This document shows positions 1-11,704 of a stretch of DNA of 64,000 nt, in pieces. The notes under the pieces were generated by a model. That model saw only the letters and a list, made by a program, of their open reading frames with translations, was not told the DNA's origin and did no database searches. Position 1 is the first letter of the stretch. Every line of letters starts with the position of its first letter. The position numbers and the translations under genes are program-made. The DNA lies in assembly GCF_032854445.1 (NCBI RefSeq), contig NC_088302.1, positions 55,342,237 to 55,406,236 of the forward strand, written 5' to 3'. The DNA is from Liolophura sinensis (taxonomy: Eukaryota > Mollusca > Polyplacophora > Chitonida > Chitonidae).

Positions 1-1045
1 TGTTACTTAAAAAAGACAGCACAAACAAACCCCTATCAGGAAAAGACTACCATGGGTCAGCAGCTTTAAGTAATTGCTTGCCGGATTAGTGTTGGCTTTG
101 TTGGCTGAAGCGGCCCGGCTGGACACCAGCTGCACAGACACACAGACAAAGACAACATGCAGAGCAGTGTTGGTTTTCACATCTCTGATAAGCACTGTTT
201 GTACAAAAGGGGGCTTCTAAAGGCTGCCAGTGTTCAGAGTTGACAGGCTCCAGTATATTGAGGTTGGGTTGTATGTATTTTAAAATAAATGGAAGAAAAC
301 GTGGGCTGCATACAGCAGCCTGTGTTTACAGGATTATGGTATATCGAGGTCTGGTTTTAACAAGTTTCACTGCAAATATTTATTCTGCAGATTCGTACTT
401 TAAGAGAATTTCACTTTTGATTTATTAACAAAAAGTTATACATCAAGAATTAATTTCTCTTGTTTGTTTTGAACACTTTATTGAGTAAATGCCTGGAAGC
501 GCTGGGTGTGGTTTTCGGACACATTTTCTGAGCTCTTGTGGGAGATAAGAGCAGCCAGTTTCGATGGAAATAAATCATCCAACTTCTATTCTGTAGAATT
601 TACGTTACTGTATAATGCACATCCTCGATCAAAAGTTTTGTCCTCGTCAAAAGTGTAAAGTATACTGGTGCATTCACGGTATCTTAATCCGACTGTAGAG
701 AACAAAAGTCTGACATCTATGTTACTGTAAGTTTAAAAGAATGAAATTTTAGTCTTAGTAGAAAACATAGGCTGAATTGCAAAAATGTTTTCTTGTATCT
801 TCAATTCTCAAAACAACAGACGTAAAAAATGGTACTCTCTTTTCTCACTCTAGTGAGGCAAAGGAGCCAACTGTCAATCATGATATTAAGTTGGCTTCTA
901 AATCTACCTGGATAACTGATAAAACTACCCACCTTCACAGATTATGTAACAGATTTTTACTGTTTTTATGAGCTGTCAGGCAGCTATGAAGGCTTTCAGT
1001 GCCATCATTAAAAGGCTATATTGAATTTAACTTTTGTGTACCTAC
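1..1045. other. NUP98 intron, no recognised feature
   Basis: AT-rich intronic sequence. A short minus-strand frame at 60-195 has an acceptor-like CTGTGCAG, but read in the required phase it stops after about 13 codons, so it is not taken as an exon. Confidence 0.6.
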
Positions 1046-1184
1046 CAGTGTTTCCAAAGCCTGTTGTGGTGTTTTGGGCCCCGAAGCCAAAGGCTGTGGT
1101 TTGTGTGGTTGGACCTGAGGCACCAAACAGACTGCTCTGCTGTTTCCCTTTACGGTTGCTGCTGTAGTCTTCCAGTCTCAGCTC
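1046..1184 (-). CDS. NUP98: NUP98 coding exon 7, end of GLEBS and following FG repeats
   Basis: A 139-nt exon from acceptor TTTGTGACAG to donor GTAGGT, phase 0 in and phase 1 out. It opens with ELRLEDYSSNRKGKQQ, the C-terminal end of the GLEBS block, and continues SSLFGASGPTTQTTAFGFG and TTTGFGNTG. No further FG-coding exon with matching phase was found between 1 and 1045, so the next exon is outside the window. Confidence 0.93.
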
Positions 1185-4184
1185 CTGTCACAAACACCAG
1201 GGAAGAACACAGGAGCTTTAACCCTCTAACCATTTAACACAGCACTGCACATTCATCCCCTGACTCAATCGTTTTTTCTCTGTGCCAGGAGAACTATCCC
1301 ACCTTACCCGGATCTCAGGATACTATCCCACCTTACCCGGATCTCAGGATACTATCCCATCTTACCCAGATCTCAGGATGCTGACACAGTGCCAGCCTGG
1401 CGATAATTGCATGCAAATTCACCATCTCATTCGTAAAGCCCAAGTAGCCTCCACAAAAATTTCATAACAACTGTGCCCATGTTTTGCCTTCCCACTTAAA
1501 TATGTATGCGCTCTCAGCAATCAAGTGTTCCATTTTTAGGAATAGCGTGTTACCAATGCATCTTTGTACCATCTTAGAGTTTCACAACCACCTTTACACT
1601 GTTACCATTTCCTTTCATCAAACATGATTTATGGAATAAATAGCACACTATATGGCCGATGGTCTCACCTCCAGGCTTTTGGACTCGTACTCCTTCATGG
1701 CCGTGATGCACTGATGACGAGTGCTGATGTTCTGAGACACACCGTTCTTCACCATGGTGTCGGATCCCTGGGGAGCGTTGAACTTTACGGTGGTTCCATT
1801 AGTGGTAGCGGCACTGCTTCCAAACACTGTTGTAACACCAAACAATGGTTATACATGCTTTACAGGGCTTATACTAGTGGCAACCGCACTGCTTCCAAAC
1901 ACTGTTGTAACACCAAACAATGGTTACACATGTTTTACTAACAGGAATACATTACTAAGCTCACACACATCAGTTCCTGGTAAAATCTTCATGAAACGTT
2001 ACTCAATATTTTATCACTTTTGATTCCTTGTTACATCATGTCTTGTTACAATCTTAATTGACCCATGGAAAAAGAATACTCTGATGACTGCACATTTGGT
2101 TAACATTGCCATCACACAGCCCTAATTTTTGTAACATTTTGTAGGTAAAATATGAATTTGGAAGCTACTCATTGCAGGGACCACAGGGCAAATTCTACAG
2201 TGCAAAATTTATACCTCATCTAGAAAGACATGTAGATTGACCACACAAGATGGCCACACACTGATTGGTGTTTGGCTTTCTGTATCCCTATATAAAAGCT
2301 TCCTACGTCAGTGGCCTTTTTGTTAAAATTATCTGGCTCAACTGAAACTTAAAAATGTCCTTTGCCACAGCAGAGTGTCTGACAATTTCAAGATATTACC
2401 GAGTGACATGTTTATTGTTTTGAAGTGATTGCAGTTATGTTCTGTTCTTTAAAGCATGTAACTTGTCACATCAGTCATGCATCCTTTTGAAGCTTGTTAA
2501 GTCTAAAACTGCATCCTAAACTTAACCACACTGGATTATCTAATTGCTACAAAGCCAAAGTCACACTTACGCCCACCAGATGAAGCACCAAACAGAGATC
2601 CCCCAGCATTTTGCTGATTTCCAAACAGGTTTGTACTGGCTGTTGTATTGCCAAAGGCTGAGGATAAAAGAACTTGTATGAAACATCAACATTTGTAACA
2701 ATAAAAGCACAAACATCAACATTTGTAACAATACAAGCACAAACTTCAATATCTGTAACAATACAAGCACAAACATCAACATCTGTAACAATACAAGCAC
2801 AAACAGTATAAATCAGTGTAACCAATATTACCCATATGTATCAAAATACCTGTAGTTGATGTATTGAAACAGCTAAGACGAAACAGAAGCTATGGTGATT
2901 CTGTTAATTGACAAATCTCCTTAACTCTATGATTAATTGACTGATCATCTGTTACTCAACATCACCACTTAATACTTAACATATTTTGGACGTAAAGCTG
3001 ATCACATTTTTCTAGGCACAGTGCACATTGCTGCAGTTGATCCCATCACTAGTAATAACCTCCTCAAAATTCACGGTGATTATGTCAGCGGAATGGCAAT
3101 GTTTTTATCAGCAAACGTAAAACTTTCAATTCCATGAATATAAAAATATTCTTTTAATACTTCTGCAGACATCCCATCCTCAATCAGATGCTATTTCACT
3201 GTTCATTGGCTTAAACAGTTGTTTTCGTCATAAGCATTCAAATCACAAAAAAAGGGCGGAAACAGGTTTCAAGTGCTAAGTCAAATGTCCACAATGAGTA
3301 GAGCGTAGAATTATCTGATACAGGAGTTGTCCACACTGCATGCTTACCCCCAAAGCCCCCTGGTGTCTTAGTCCCAAAGGCACTGTTTGAGGCTGGCGTT
3401 GAGAACAGGCTGTTTGCCTGAGTAGTCTGCCCAAACAAGTTACTGGAAGTACTGGGTGCGACTCCGAACCCTGCTAGAAGGGATAAACAAATCATACGTC
3501 AGTCATAACCGATACTCTCATATGTTGCAGGAACTAGCACTTTCAATATCAATGTACATAATTTGGGAAAATCATGAGATTCACAGACTTTATTTCGCAT
3601 TTCTAAAACCTGACACTGATTTGTCATGCATCAAAGTGTTACAATTTATCAGAAATGATGTGCACAGATGTGTACTGTTTTACACATTCACTAGAATATT
3701 TCCACAAAGCTATTTCTGACTTAAGTCAAAATTTGAAATATGATTTTAAACACTATTTTTTCACCAAGAAATTAAAAGCTTACCCACTTTATATATATTA
3801 TCTCAGATCAAGTGTGTCAAAATTTGAACTTCCATCACCAATGGCTAAGAATTATGATGACATTTTTAAGCTTTGTCTGAAATCAGAAATGGCATTTTGA
3901 ATCTGCCTCAGGCTACAAAACTTTTAACAGATGATACTTACTGAAACCTCCTGTAGCCGGTTGTCCAAACGTTGACGTTGAGGTTTGTCCGAACAAGCCC
4001 CCAGTATTTGTGTTGGTTCCCGCTCCAAACAGCCCTCCAGTAGCCGGTGTCTGAGCACCAAACGCTGATGGTGTGCCAAAGCCTGTTGTACCTGCAGGTT
4101 TTGTACCGAAAGTGTTTGAAGCTTTCGTACGAAATAGTGAAGATGGTGAGCCAATGGTAACCAAGAATCAAGTGCGAATGTGTG

Positions 4185-4230
<46 letters not shown>

Positions 4231-4754
4231 CGCGAGGAACTCAGGGAAAATTGGTATTGAACTAACTAATCTCCTCTCAACAGAGTAATAATATCGTTAT
4301 TATTATAAATGTTACCCTCTGAGGAGCGAAGGCTGACAGTAACATATTCGTAGCAGGGTCTTTAGTTCATTTCAACATGAAGGATTTATTTTTATCAGAC
4401 AGCCACGCTGCATGGTTTAGAGAGTTACACTATACATACCCTGCCCAAAAGGAGTACTAGTTCCGAATGTTGCTGCAAACAGAAATCAACACCGGTATAT
4501 TCACATGTGACCTCCAAACAATAGGCTTAAAAAAAACAAAAGGCATGCATTAATTAAAGTTTATGGTTATTTAAAATCCAACGATTAATACAGTCTAATG
4601 CTTATATGATAAATGTCTGCACAGCAGACAGACATTTATCATATGCCTACTACTTACAATTTTGAGTGCCAAATGAGCTGCCAAACCCAGTCTTTGCTCC
4701 AAATATCGACATGTTTCTGGTGGGGAAGAGGCTTGTACCGCCTCAGATACACAC
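1046..4754 (-). CDS. NUP98: NUP98, 5' part of gene (nuclear pore FG nucleoporin), 7 exons, continues off left edge
   Basis: NUP98 is a peripheral nuclear pore protein; its GLFG repeats form the permeability barrier and bind transport receptors, and its GLEBS segment binds RAE1/Gle2 for mRNA export. Exons on the minus strand in transcript order: 4754-4658 (ATG at 4712), 4472-4440, 4121-3942, 3473-3348, 2657-2571, 1826-1669, 1184-1046. All junctions are GT/AG and the frame holds through 778 nt (259 codons plus 1 nt). The product has many GLFG, GFG and FG motifs, then the GLEBS block (residues about 161-225) with ITAMKEYESKSLE followed by ELRLEDY, which I recognise from vertebrate NUP98. The rest (remaining FG repeats, autoproteolytic domain, NUP96 part) must lie left of base 1. 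The promoter and first non-coding exon were not located. It is divergent from ARHGEF17. Identification is very secure because of GLEBS; exact ends of the small exons are inferred. Confidence 0.95.
1293..1379. repeat. Tandem repeat, 29 bp x 3, in NUP98 intron
   Basis: Three head-to-tail copies beginning at 1293, 1322 and 1351, each starting ACTATCCCA and containing TTACCCGGATCTCAGGAT (the third has TTACCCAGATCTCAGGAT). No coding role seen. Confidence 0.9.
1669..1826 (-). CDS. NUP98: NUP98 coding exon 6, GLEBS (RAE1/Gle2-binding) segment
   Basis: A 158-nt exon starting at acceptor TTACAACAG and ending at donor GTGAGA. It encodes LFGSSAATTNGTTVKFNAP and then the highly conserved GLEBS core with DTMVKNGVS, ISTRHQCITAMKEYESKSLE. 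In NUP98 family proteins this peptide docks on the RAE1 beta-propeller. This exon is the strongest single evidence for the gene identity. Its first ~42 nt plus the acceptor are duplicated 75 bp upstream in the intron (see finding). Confidence 0.97.
2571..2657 (-). CDS. NUP98: NUP98 coding exon 5
   Basis: An 87-nt exon from acceptor TCCTCAG to donor GTAAGT, phase 1 on both sides. It encodes AFGNTTASTNLFGNQQNAGG and then SLFGASSGG, typical NUP98 repeats. A four-copy tandem repeat of about 31 bp (2681-2812) starts just upstream of the acceptor. Confidence 0.85.
2681..2812. repeat. Tandem repeat, ~31 bp x 4, next to NUP98 exon 5
   Basis: Four copies of a unit containing ACATCAACATTTGTAACAAT and AAGCACAA. 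On the minus strand the array ends about 25 bp before the acceptor of exon 5, so it sits where the branch point and polypyrimidine tract would normally be. Confidence 0.85.
3348..3473 (-). CDS. NUP98: NUP98 coding exon 4, with NAGNAG acceptor
   Basis: Encodes TGFGVAPSTSSNLFGQTTQ and further FG motifs ending GGFG, with donor GTAAGC. The acceptor reads TTCTAGCAGGG. Use of TAG starts the exon at 3473, use of CAG at 3470. Both keep the frame and differ by one residue (Thr-Gly-Phe-Gly versus Arg-Phe-Gly). Confidence 0.85.
3942..4121 (-). CDS. NUP98: NUP98 coding exon 3, GLFG repeats
   Basis: A 180-nt exon, phase 1 to phase 1. It encodes ASNTFGTKPAG followed by several GFG, GLFG and TFG motifs separated by Thr/Ala/Gly-rich spacers, as in the NUP98 N-terminus. 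The acceptor (ACGAAAG, preceded by a mixed tract) is not strong; it was chosen because it keeps the frame. The donor is GTAAGT. A GT microsatellite lies 60 bp upstream of the acceptor. Confidence 0.85.
4183..4229. repeat. GT microsatellite
   Basis: An uninterrupted run of about 20 GT dinucleotides in the NUP98 intron between exons 2 and 3. Confidence 0.95.
4440..4472 (-). CDS. NUP98: NUP98 coding exon 2 (33 nt)
   Basis: A short exon between acceptor TTTGCAG and donor GTATGT. It adds STFGTSTPFGQ with phase 1 on both sides, so it could be skipped without a frameshift. The FG content and matching phases support it. Confidence 0.75.
4658..4754 (-). CDS. NUP98: NUP98 exon with start codon (CDS 4658-4712)
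   Basis: The exon follows a good acceptor on the minus strand (pyrimidine-rich tract ending CCTTAG). It has 42 nt of 5' UTR and ATG at 4712 in a favourable context (AAACATGTCG). The UTR contains an in-frame TGA ten codons before the ATG, which fixes the start. It encodes MSIFGAKTGFGSSFGTQN and ends one base into the next codon at a GTAAGT donor (4652-4657). Because the exon begins with an acceptor, at least one further non-coding 5' exon lies upstream at higher coordinates. Confidence 0.85.
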
Positions 4755-6227
4755 CTAAGGAACAGAAAGTGAAGATGAATGGTAACACATCTTGGTTATT
4801 AGTAATCAACAATAATTCAAAGAGAAAACCAGACAAAAGTAAGATACACCAGTAATCTCTTTCTTTGGGCATTACTATATTTGTGAATATTTTGGTGCCA
4901 AAAGGGTGCAAAAAGAAGCGTTAAATCATTGGCATTAAATACAATTTTAACCTTTCATCAACCAACAATGATATCAAAGAAATTTATATATTAAGAGGTA
5001 GACCAGAATAACTAAATTTGTTTCAGAGTGACTCAGCTTTTACTAATGGCACATGGCACAGTGCGTACATACTACAAGTGTGTGGGTGTTTATCTCATTC
5101 ATGAAAAGAAGAGTAAGGGTTAACAACTTCCATTAAACTGTCCTTCTGTAAGATCCTAAGGTTACTGGCGATAATGACAACAGAAACAAGTCTGACATTC
5201 ACCCACAATCACTGTGGAACATGTGGACAATAAGAGGCCGAAAGTATTTTTCCTAACTTACATAGTGATTATCACCTTAGTACTGAGAATATCCCTTCTG
5301 GTACTGTACAGTGTACCTAAATAAATGTGACTAAGGCTGTTATAAATTCAGCTTTGTCAGAGAAATTTTTCATTTATTTTCTTCATTAACACCATTCTTG
5401 GGCTATTTCTTAAGAAAGACTTTATAGCTGCTCTACCATAAAAAGAAAACATAGAATATGATACTCACAGTTGTATAAAAAAAAGTAACCAAGAAATTGG
5501 CTGTGAACTTCTACAATTGGACACGGCCTGGTTCACAGCAAAAAGGGCGTCTAGACAATAAAGGTCCTGTATAGGAACAGATCCTCACATCAACTCACTT
5601 GGCAGAATGAAATACCTACTAAAACTTGTGTATCGTGAGCAAAAGTCTGGGGAATTACATTCCCTGGCGGCCTTGTGGTTTTCTGGACCATTTTTACCTA
5701 TTTCCTGGTTTATACAAAGTGGTAATTAAATGATATCTGGCTTTTGTGCCTTACACACAGATGTTGTGACATTGACATTTAACATGTGAAGTTGCTGTGA
5801 TCTGCACAATCTGCATGCCATGGTACAACAGCTTGCTGTCGAAGTGTCAATTTCTTGGTCATTTCAAAAGCATTTGGCCCTTCATACTTCTACTTCATTC
5901 TAGCATAAGCTTTCAAAACAACATTCTTGTCTAGTTGTCTGGGTTGTTCTATAACTTGGAATACTCAAATAAGGTTGGGGCATATTTTGACGCCGTGCCA
6001 GTTTCTCAACATGATTGACGTACCAACTGAAGTGATGACGTCATAAGGTCACAAGGACAAAACAGACTATTTTCAAGTCTGACTGAGATTTACTGAGGAA
6101 ATATCCGATAAAGGTCAGTGCCCGTGGTTGCAAAAGGTGCATAAATGTTTTAGCTTATGGACAGATCATATATTAAGTGGATATGGATGCAAAGTATTAC
6201 AGATACAATATGGTTGCACGTCATTTG
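4755..6227. other. Non-coding, presumed NUP98 5' intron or intergenic
   Basis: AT-rich sequence without long ORFs or recognisable protein motifs. The NUP98 first exon and promoter must lie somewhere beyond 4755. Several minus-strand donor-like sites occur (for example GTAAGTAAG at 7405-7413), but none can be assigned with confidence. Confidence 0.5.
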
Positions 6228-6608
6228 GAGAGAGAGTGAGTGCTTAGAGTTTAACATCGTACTTAATAATTCTTCAGTCATATGACAATAAAGGAGTCCA
6301 TAGAGTGCATGTAAGTGTAATGTGCCTCCTTGTCACAGGACGAATTTCCACTGCTCTTTTATCTAGTGCTGCTTCACTGAGACGACTTACCGAAGGCTAG
6401 TAAGCAGCCCCACCTGAGCCATTATACTGATAAAGGGTCAACAAGTCGTTGGACTATCCCCTTAATGCTGACTGCCAAGCAAGGAAGCTATAACTTCCTC
6501 TTTTCAGGTCTTAGGTGTGATCCAGGACCCAGGACTGACTGTAGATCTACCACCTCTGACATGGTCACTCTACCAACTGAGCCATCAGGGCCGGTCGCCA
6601 CATGTCGT
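6228..6608 (-). mobile_element. SINE family B, near full length, minus orientation
   Basis: Read on the minus strand, the right end starts with a tRNA-like head containing TGGCTCAGTTGGTAGAGT, a good pol III A box. A degenerate B-box region and a unique body follow. The left end is the tail, which on the plus strand reads GAGTGAGTGC followed by TTTAACATCGTAC. Tail fragments of the same family occur elsewhere in this window (6886, 7246, 16050). I recall a similar repeat as common in mollusc genomes, but the family name is not certain. Confidence 0.7.
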
Positions 6609-6885
6609 TTGGGCAGTGGTCTTCGCATATCAGTAAATATAAGCCAACCTTAAACGGGATTTTCCAGAACACATGCACACAAACATGACTATGGACTTGC
6701 ACACATGGATGGACTGTCATTGTTTCACACTTTGCAGTCAAGTGTGAGAATATGTATTTACGTGCTCAAGGACAGCCAGCATAACAAGAACACCAACACA
6801 ATGATGCTGGTTTGATATTTTTAACACATTCGTTAAACACACATAAACAAATTTGGGACTTTACCTTTCTGTGTTCAAAACCTCC

Positions 6886-6932
6886 TACTATACAACGACG
6901 TTAAACCCCAAGCACTCACTCACTCACTCCTA
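6886..6932. mobile_element. SINE B tail fragment
   Basis: Contains ACGACGTTAAACCCCAAGC followed by a CACT run, the reverse complement of the SINE B tail at 6228. Confidence 0.6.
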
Positions 6933-7245
6933 CTATACACTGATTGTGTATCTTAACTAGTTGAGCTAATCAAATGTCTTAGGGAAGTGTATGTTACATC
7001 AGTGAAACACTAACAAATGAGAAAGGTTTGGTGACTGAGGTCTTCCCAAATTAATTTTGTGGCAAATCGAATTCTTGGCATGTTCACCCACACTACAACA
7101 CAGCTTCTTGAGGTACTGTATGACTTGTTATTATTGTGCAAGAAACAAACCGTCAGTATTTCTGTCCCTCAACTGCTTAACACCAGTTCAAGCCAGTCTG
7201 CTAGAAGGGGGTTTCCAAATTTAGGCACACCTAATAATTTCCACT

Positions 7246-7342
7246 CGAAGCGAGTGAGTGAGTGCTTTGGGTTTAACGTCGTACTTTTTTTCAGTTAATT
7301 TTCTTTAATTTTTCAGTCGTATAACGACGATACTTGAAGCGA
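7246..7342. mobile_element. SINE B tail fragment with small hairpin
   Basis: Contains GAGTGAGTGAGTGC and GGTTTAACGTCGTAC, then a diverged TTTTTCAGTCGTATAACGAC. The left side includes the perfect hairpin CACTCGAAGCGAGTG, and a similar ACTTGAAGCGAGT closes the right side. Confidence 0.55.
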
Positions 7343-8824
7343 GTAACCAGACGGAGGAAATTTTGAGAGATTTCCAGTTTCAAAATGGCAGAACTGACAA
7401 ATCCAAAGTACGCTTACTTACTGTTATACTAGAATTTTGAGGGAATGTACGTCCTAGTTTAAGTTGTTGTCGTTGCACCTCTGCTTTGGGTACAGTAATA
7501 AATCCAGGGCAAATGCCCCTTTCGTGACTCAGCCGATCCTTCTTTGCGACCATTAATTGATCATTGTGAAACTGTTCTGTGTTAACAAACGTGGTGTACA
7601 AAAGACAGTTGCTTTCAACGTTTTCTTTCACTTTCCTCGTGGAAACGGGATTTTACTGACTTCCCGTTATTGTTACACGCAGTGGCGCAAACGCAACCAC
7701 CATGTTCCCATATGCCCTCGACAACAGATTTCTCGTCGGCTTGATTCGAGGATAGCTGTTTTGAAAACTATATTACATGAATTTCACCTGGGTGTGAAAG
7801 AAAAACATAAAACATGGGCTCTAACTTATCGTTGCTGAAGTAAATTAAATAAGAGAAAAGAGCCGAGCGCGTACCTTGCTGAAATAATTGTAAGCGTGAG
7901 GGTAGTAAAGAGACGAGTCTGTTTACAATTACCCTATTCCCTTGCACCCTCAGGTCTAAGCAGCTGGGTTTCAAGCTGAGGGGCGGAATGCGAAGATCGT
8001 TTTGGTCATAAGCAACAATTGAAACTAAATATTTTAAATTTAAATTTAAATTATTTTAAAACAGATGAATCCCTAGCTCAGCAAAAGGGAAGAAATCTAA
8101 AACAACGTAGGCCTCTACCGGAGATTCACCCTACGGACAAATGAAAACTTTGTGTAATATATACTTTCATTTATTTTTAAATGTATTTTTAAGGCAGTTT
8201 GAATGGTATGGTTTCCTTTGACCATTTTTGCCACGGAGCCTTGTAAGATCAACAGTTTTCTATGCACTTAGACAAGTGGTTCTTTGAAGATTGCATGGTG
8301 CGCTATCTCTATCTAGCAATCAGTAGGACTAGATGTATACATGTGTCTGTTGGCGTGGAAATATAGACATTCGCACGCTAATCGCAGTGGACTTTTCCGA
8401 CCAATAATCACAAGACAAATTTCCAAAACATCGTTCAACACAAACCACATACGAACCGAGGAAGTAATTATGATATAAAGTACCTACCGTAGCGGGTTAA
8501 AGCGGATTAATGTACAGTCACTAAAGTTTTCAGCGATGCCGGCAAGATGTGGCGAATGTTTCAGGTGCGTACATTTAAACTAAAGAAAACACGAATTAAC
8601 GTGAAGTATATAAGTAAGATTACAGACCATTAAACACTGCCATTGCATGTTTAATTCGATTTGTTTTTCAACCTAATCAAATGCATTTCACCACGCAGAA
8701 TTCATAGGCCCTATATGCACAGGCCTATAGATGTATGAAAGCACTCGCCGAATGGAACGTGAAACGAACTACTTCAAGCCAAAAATATAGATGTGACGTC
8801 ACTGATACCACCGAAGAATCTGAA

Positions 8825-8968
8825 CCCAGTTTCACAAAGCGGCGTATACGACATTTTTTTTATCGAATATTTGTCGTATACATTATTTTGTATATCACTG
8901 TTACCGTACCATAGTTCTATATGTGCTATTATCGTGCATGTATGACATGATCTTTGTGAAACTGGGCC
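8825..8968. mobile_element. MITE-like element, ~144 bp, with terminal inverted repeats
   Basis: The left end CCCAGTTTCACAAAG (8825-8839) is the exact inverse of the right end CTTTGTGAAACTGGG (8952-8966). No ORF inside. Short palindromic elements with CCCAGTTTCAC termini are familiar from invertebrate genomes, so a non-autonomous DNA transposon is the likely identity. Confidence 0.75.
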
Positions 8969-8969
8969 C

Positions 8970-11438
8970 TGATGCTGTTTTAAAACTATTTCACTCGCTT
9001 AGGACAATTCTAAAAATACAAATGGAACTACGATTTTCATATACGATGTTTAATGATGTGCATGTCATCTGATGCATACTTTATTTTAGTGTTGTCTTTA
9101 CCTTTAATGTGTATTCAATTGAATTTGGCATCATGCTTGTTTTTACCCATATAAGTCAAAATATGTATCACATTTGCGCTGCTTGCAACTTTTCACACGG
9201 TATATCCAACGTACATGGTTATTGTATTCAACACAAGGAAAAAGACTTATAGAGCATTTAACATTAGACACATTCATGAATCAGATCGGAGTGCTAGAGA
9301 TTTAAAGGCCAGTTTCATTATTAATTTAATAAAACTTATCATTACAATCTTTTAAAATTATACATATGTATATTTTGATCGGAAGATAGTTAAACCTGGA
9401 AATAGTAATTTGTCAACAGTTTCCAACGATGCCAGATAGACACATGCATGTATATGTTATGTCGGATGCGTCAAATCCAGTAAATTGGATTGAATATCTT
9501 TTAATGGAATATTCTTACACTGTGTTAATGAGGAAATAACTTGTAATACCTTGAATGAAATCATATAAACATGAACACATGGTCTTTTAATGTATTCTAC
9601 AAATCTGAACCTATCCCGTCGACATGATGTGAAATTGTTGTTTTACAGGTAAGATGTGCCATATGCACCGTCTGTAGTTTCTTTTAAATCCACGCAGGGA
9701 ACGTTTAGCAATGCTTAACCATGTCAGCAAGTTACCCACTGAGTTGGGCCGAAATTTGTCCATCTCTTGAAGATGGAGCTTAAACCCCTATATACATTTC
9801 ATTTTGGTGCTAATTTTTTTCCAACCGAGGCTGCATCCAGATATCGTCAAGTCAAGGTATGCGCTGATTTGATGAAACTGAATTCATGCAGACTGACCTT
9901 AATGCAATCACGAATTCACAACTTTTTGGTTTGATACAGACGTGAATCTGGACCCATCGATGGTTTAACAAAAATTTTCAGTCTTGTTACATGTCTGTCT
10001 CTCTAATGTCAGCAACTTTATGTACGAAAAATGTCATTGGCCGATTTTGATGAAGTGTTGTGCACAGTTTGTGCAGGGTTTGGCACAAGGACCAATCTGA
10101 AGATTTTTGGTGGCGACTGGGTATCCTTTTAAACTATATTCGTCACCATTGCGAGACACAAATGCGTAGTATATAGCCAATATTGTCTAATTGCCTGTAT
10201 GGGGACTTGGTGTACATTCGGTTGTGACTAAGGTTCACGCTCTTGGAGTGCCCTCTAAAAGATTGTGATGCTATTTTTGTGTGTGGAACATTTGATGTTA
10301 AATATTGTTAACGGCCTGAACGTTGCTTGGACGTCGCTTACTATAATCAAGTTTTGTAGCCATTCCGATCCGAAACAAACTTCTTAAATGATGGGTTCTC
10401 TGACAGAAAACAAAAATAATAACTCACGAAATTAAGCTGTCAAAAGCTTCAGAATCCTGGATGTCATACTTCGGCGATACAAGCTGCTGTTTTGCCAAGG
10501 GTGTAGACTGACTAATGAAAACTTCACTGAACCGATGGCTTTGTAAGAGTTTTGCATTTTAAATGTTAATGTTAATAACTTCTTCTGTAACAAATGCCGG
10601 TTTTTTAATTTTAATTTCAGCCAACGTAAGCTCCGATATTTCCAGTTAAAAGCAGTTAACGATGTACATGAAATAGATTTATGGACAGGTGGATCCTCAC
10701 GAATTATGAGTGGAAGTCCTGCTGTCTACTTGCAAACATGAGCCTTGACACTATTGTCTCTCTAATATAACACGCCATTCAATGTGCCATTCGATGACGA
10801 CTTGCATAAGCCAGTGCAAAGACACAGGAGTCCGATGGCAGGTGTTAGAAACAGAGTTACCGCTCAAATGAAAATGAAACACCCCAAAGTACACTGGACA
10901 TATATAAGTACCATTTTCATCCTCTTAGCTCAGCCATGCATCCGTTATACAATTTTCAAACGTTGTCAGCTTATGCGCAGCACTACACGGACACATCTCA
11001 GATTAGACCTTTGTAAATAAACCAGGTTTACCCGACATCACTGTAAACTGGAAACCGGCTTCTCTTCTTATGAATTCATTCTAGTTTCTCACTTTACACA
11101 TATATTTGGTGATTTGTAGTAATATTAGCTGGTTTGAAAATTGGTCATTATTAATCCGGGACATCAGCTTGGCATGATGATGAAAGGTACGAATATTTCG
11201 ACGCCTAGATCCCAGAAATTAACTTTTCCCCATGCAGCATAGACTATAGATAACCCTGTTTTTCGGATAGCCCTATATAAAGAGTATTATACAGTGAAAC
11301 TTTTCACTTAATTGTTGTTTCGATAGAGGATCAGCCAGCTTGGGTCCAAGTGATGCGCTCAAATGAAACAGCAGCTACTGAAATGAAGACCAAGTGACAA
11401 TGGGATGGCTAATATGGACGTCATCAAAGGTGAATAAA
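8970..11438. other. Intergenic, no gene recognised
   Basis: AT-rich sequence, no ORF above 80 codons and no familiar protein motif. It could hide non-coding first exons of either flanking gene; nothing in it can be supported. Confidence 0.5.
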
Positions 11439-11440
11439 GC

Positions 11441-11588
11441 TGATATCAATGTAGCATTTATTTCATTTCATGCCAAGCTTCCTATGCTCAACCCTTAAGC
11501 ACACACACACTCACACACACACACACACCACCACCACCATGCTCAACCAACGTGCACAACAAAGGGGACAAAACTCTTCTATGCATGG

Positions 11589-11640
<52 letters not shown>

Positions 11641-11704
11641 ACCTCTATGGGTTGAGTAAAGGAAGCCTTGCATGAAATGAAATAAATGCTACACTGATAT
11701 CAAT
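11441..11704. mobile_element. Foldback element with AC and GT microsatellites in its loop
   Basis: The left arm 11441-11494 (starts TGATATCAATGTAGCATTTA) is the near-perfect inverse of the right arm 11649-11704, about 54 bp with few mismatches. The loop holds an AC run (11500-11528) and a GT run (11591-11631), which can also pair. The whole 264 bp could fold into one long hairpin. No coding capacity. Confidence 0.85.

Noticed and set aside
60-195. Additional NUP98 exon on minus strand
   Set aside because: It has an acceptor-like CTGTGCAG but a premature stop in the required phase and no FG motifs.
8480-8565. Short bidirectional promoter with first exons of both genes
   Set aside because: Divergent donor-like sites (minus GTAGGTAC near 8487, plus CAG|GTGCGT near 8551) exist, but there are no other promoter features and no means of linking them to either gene.
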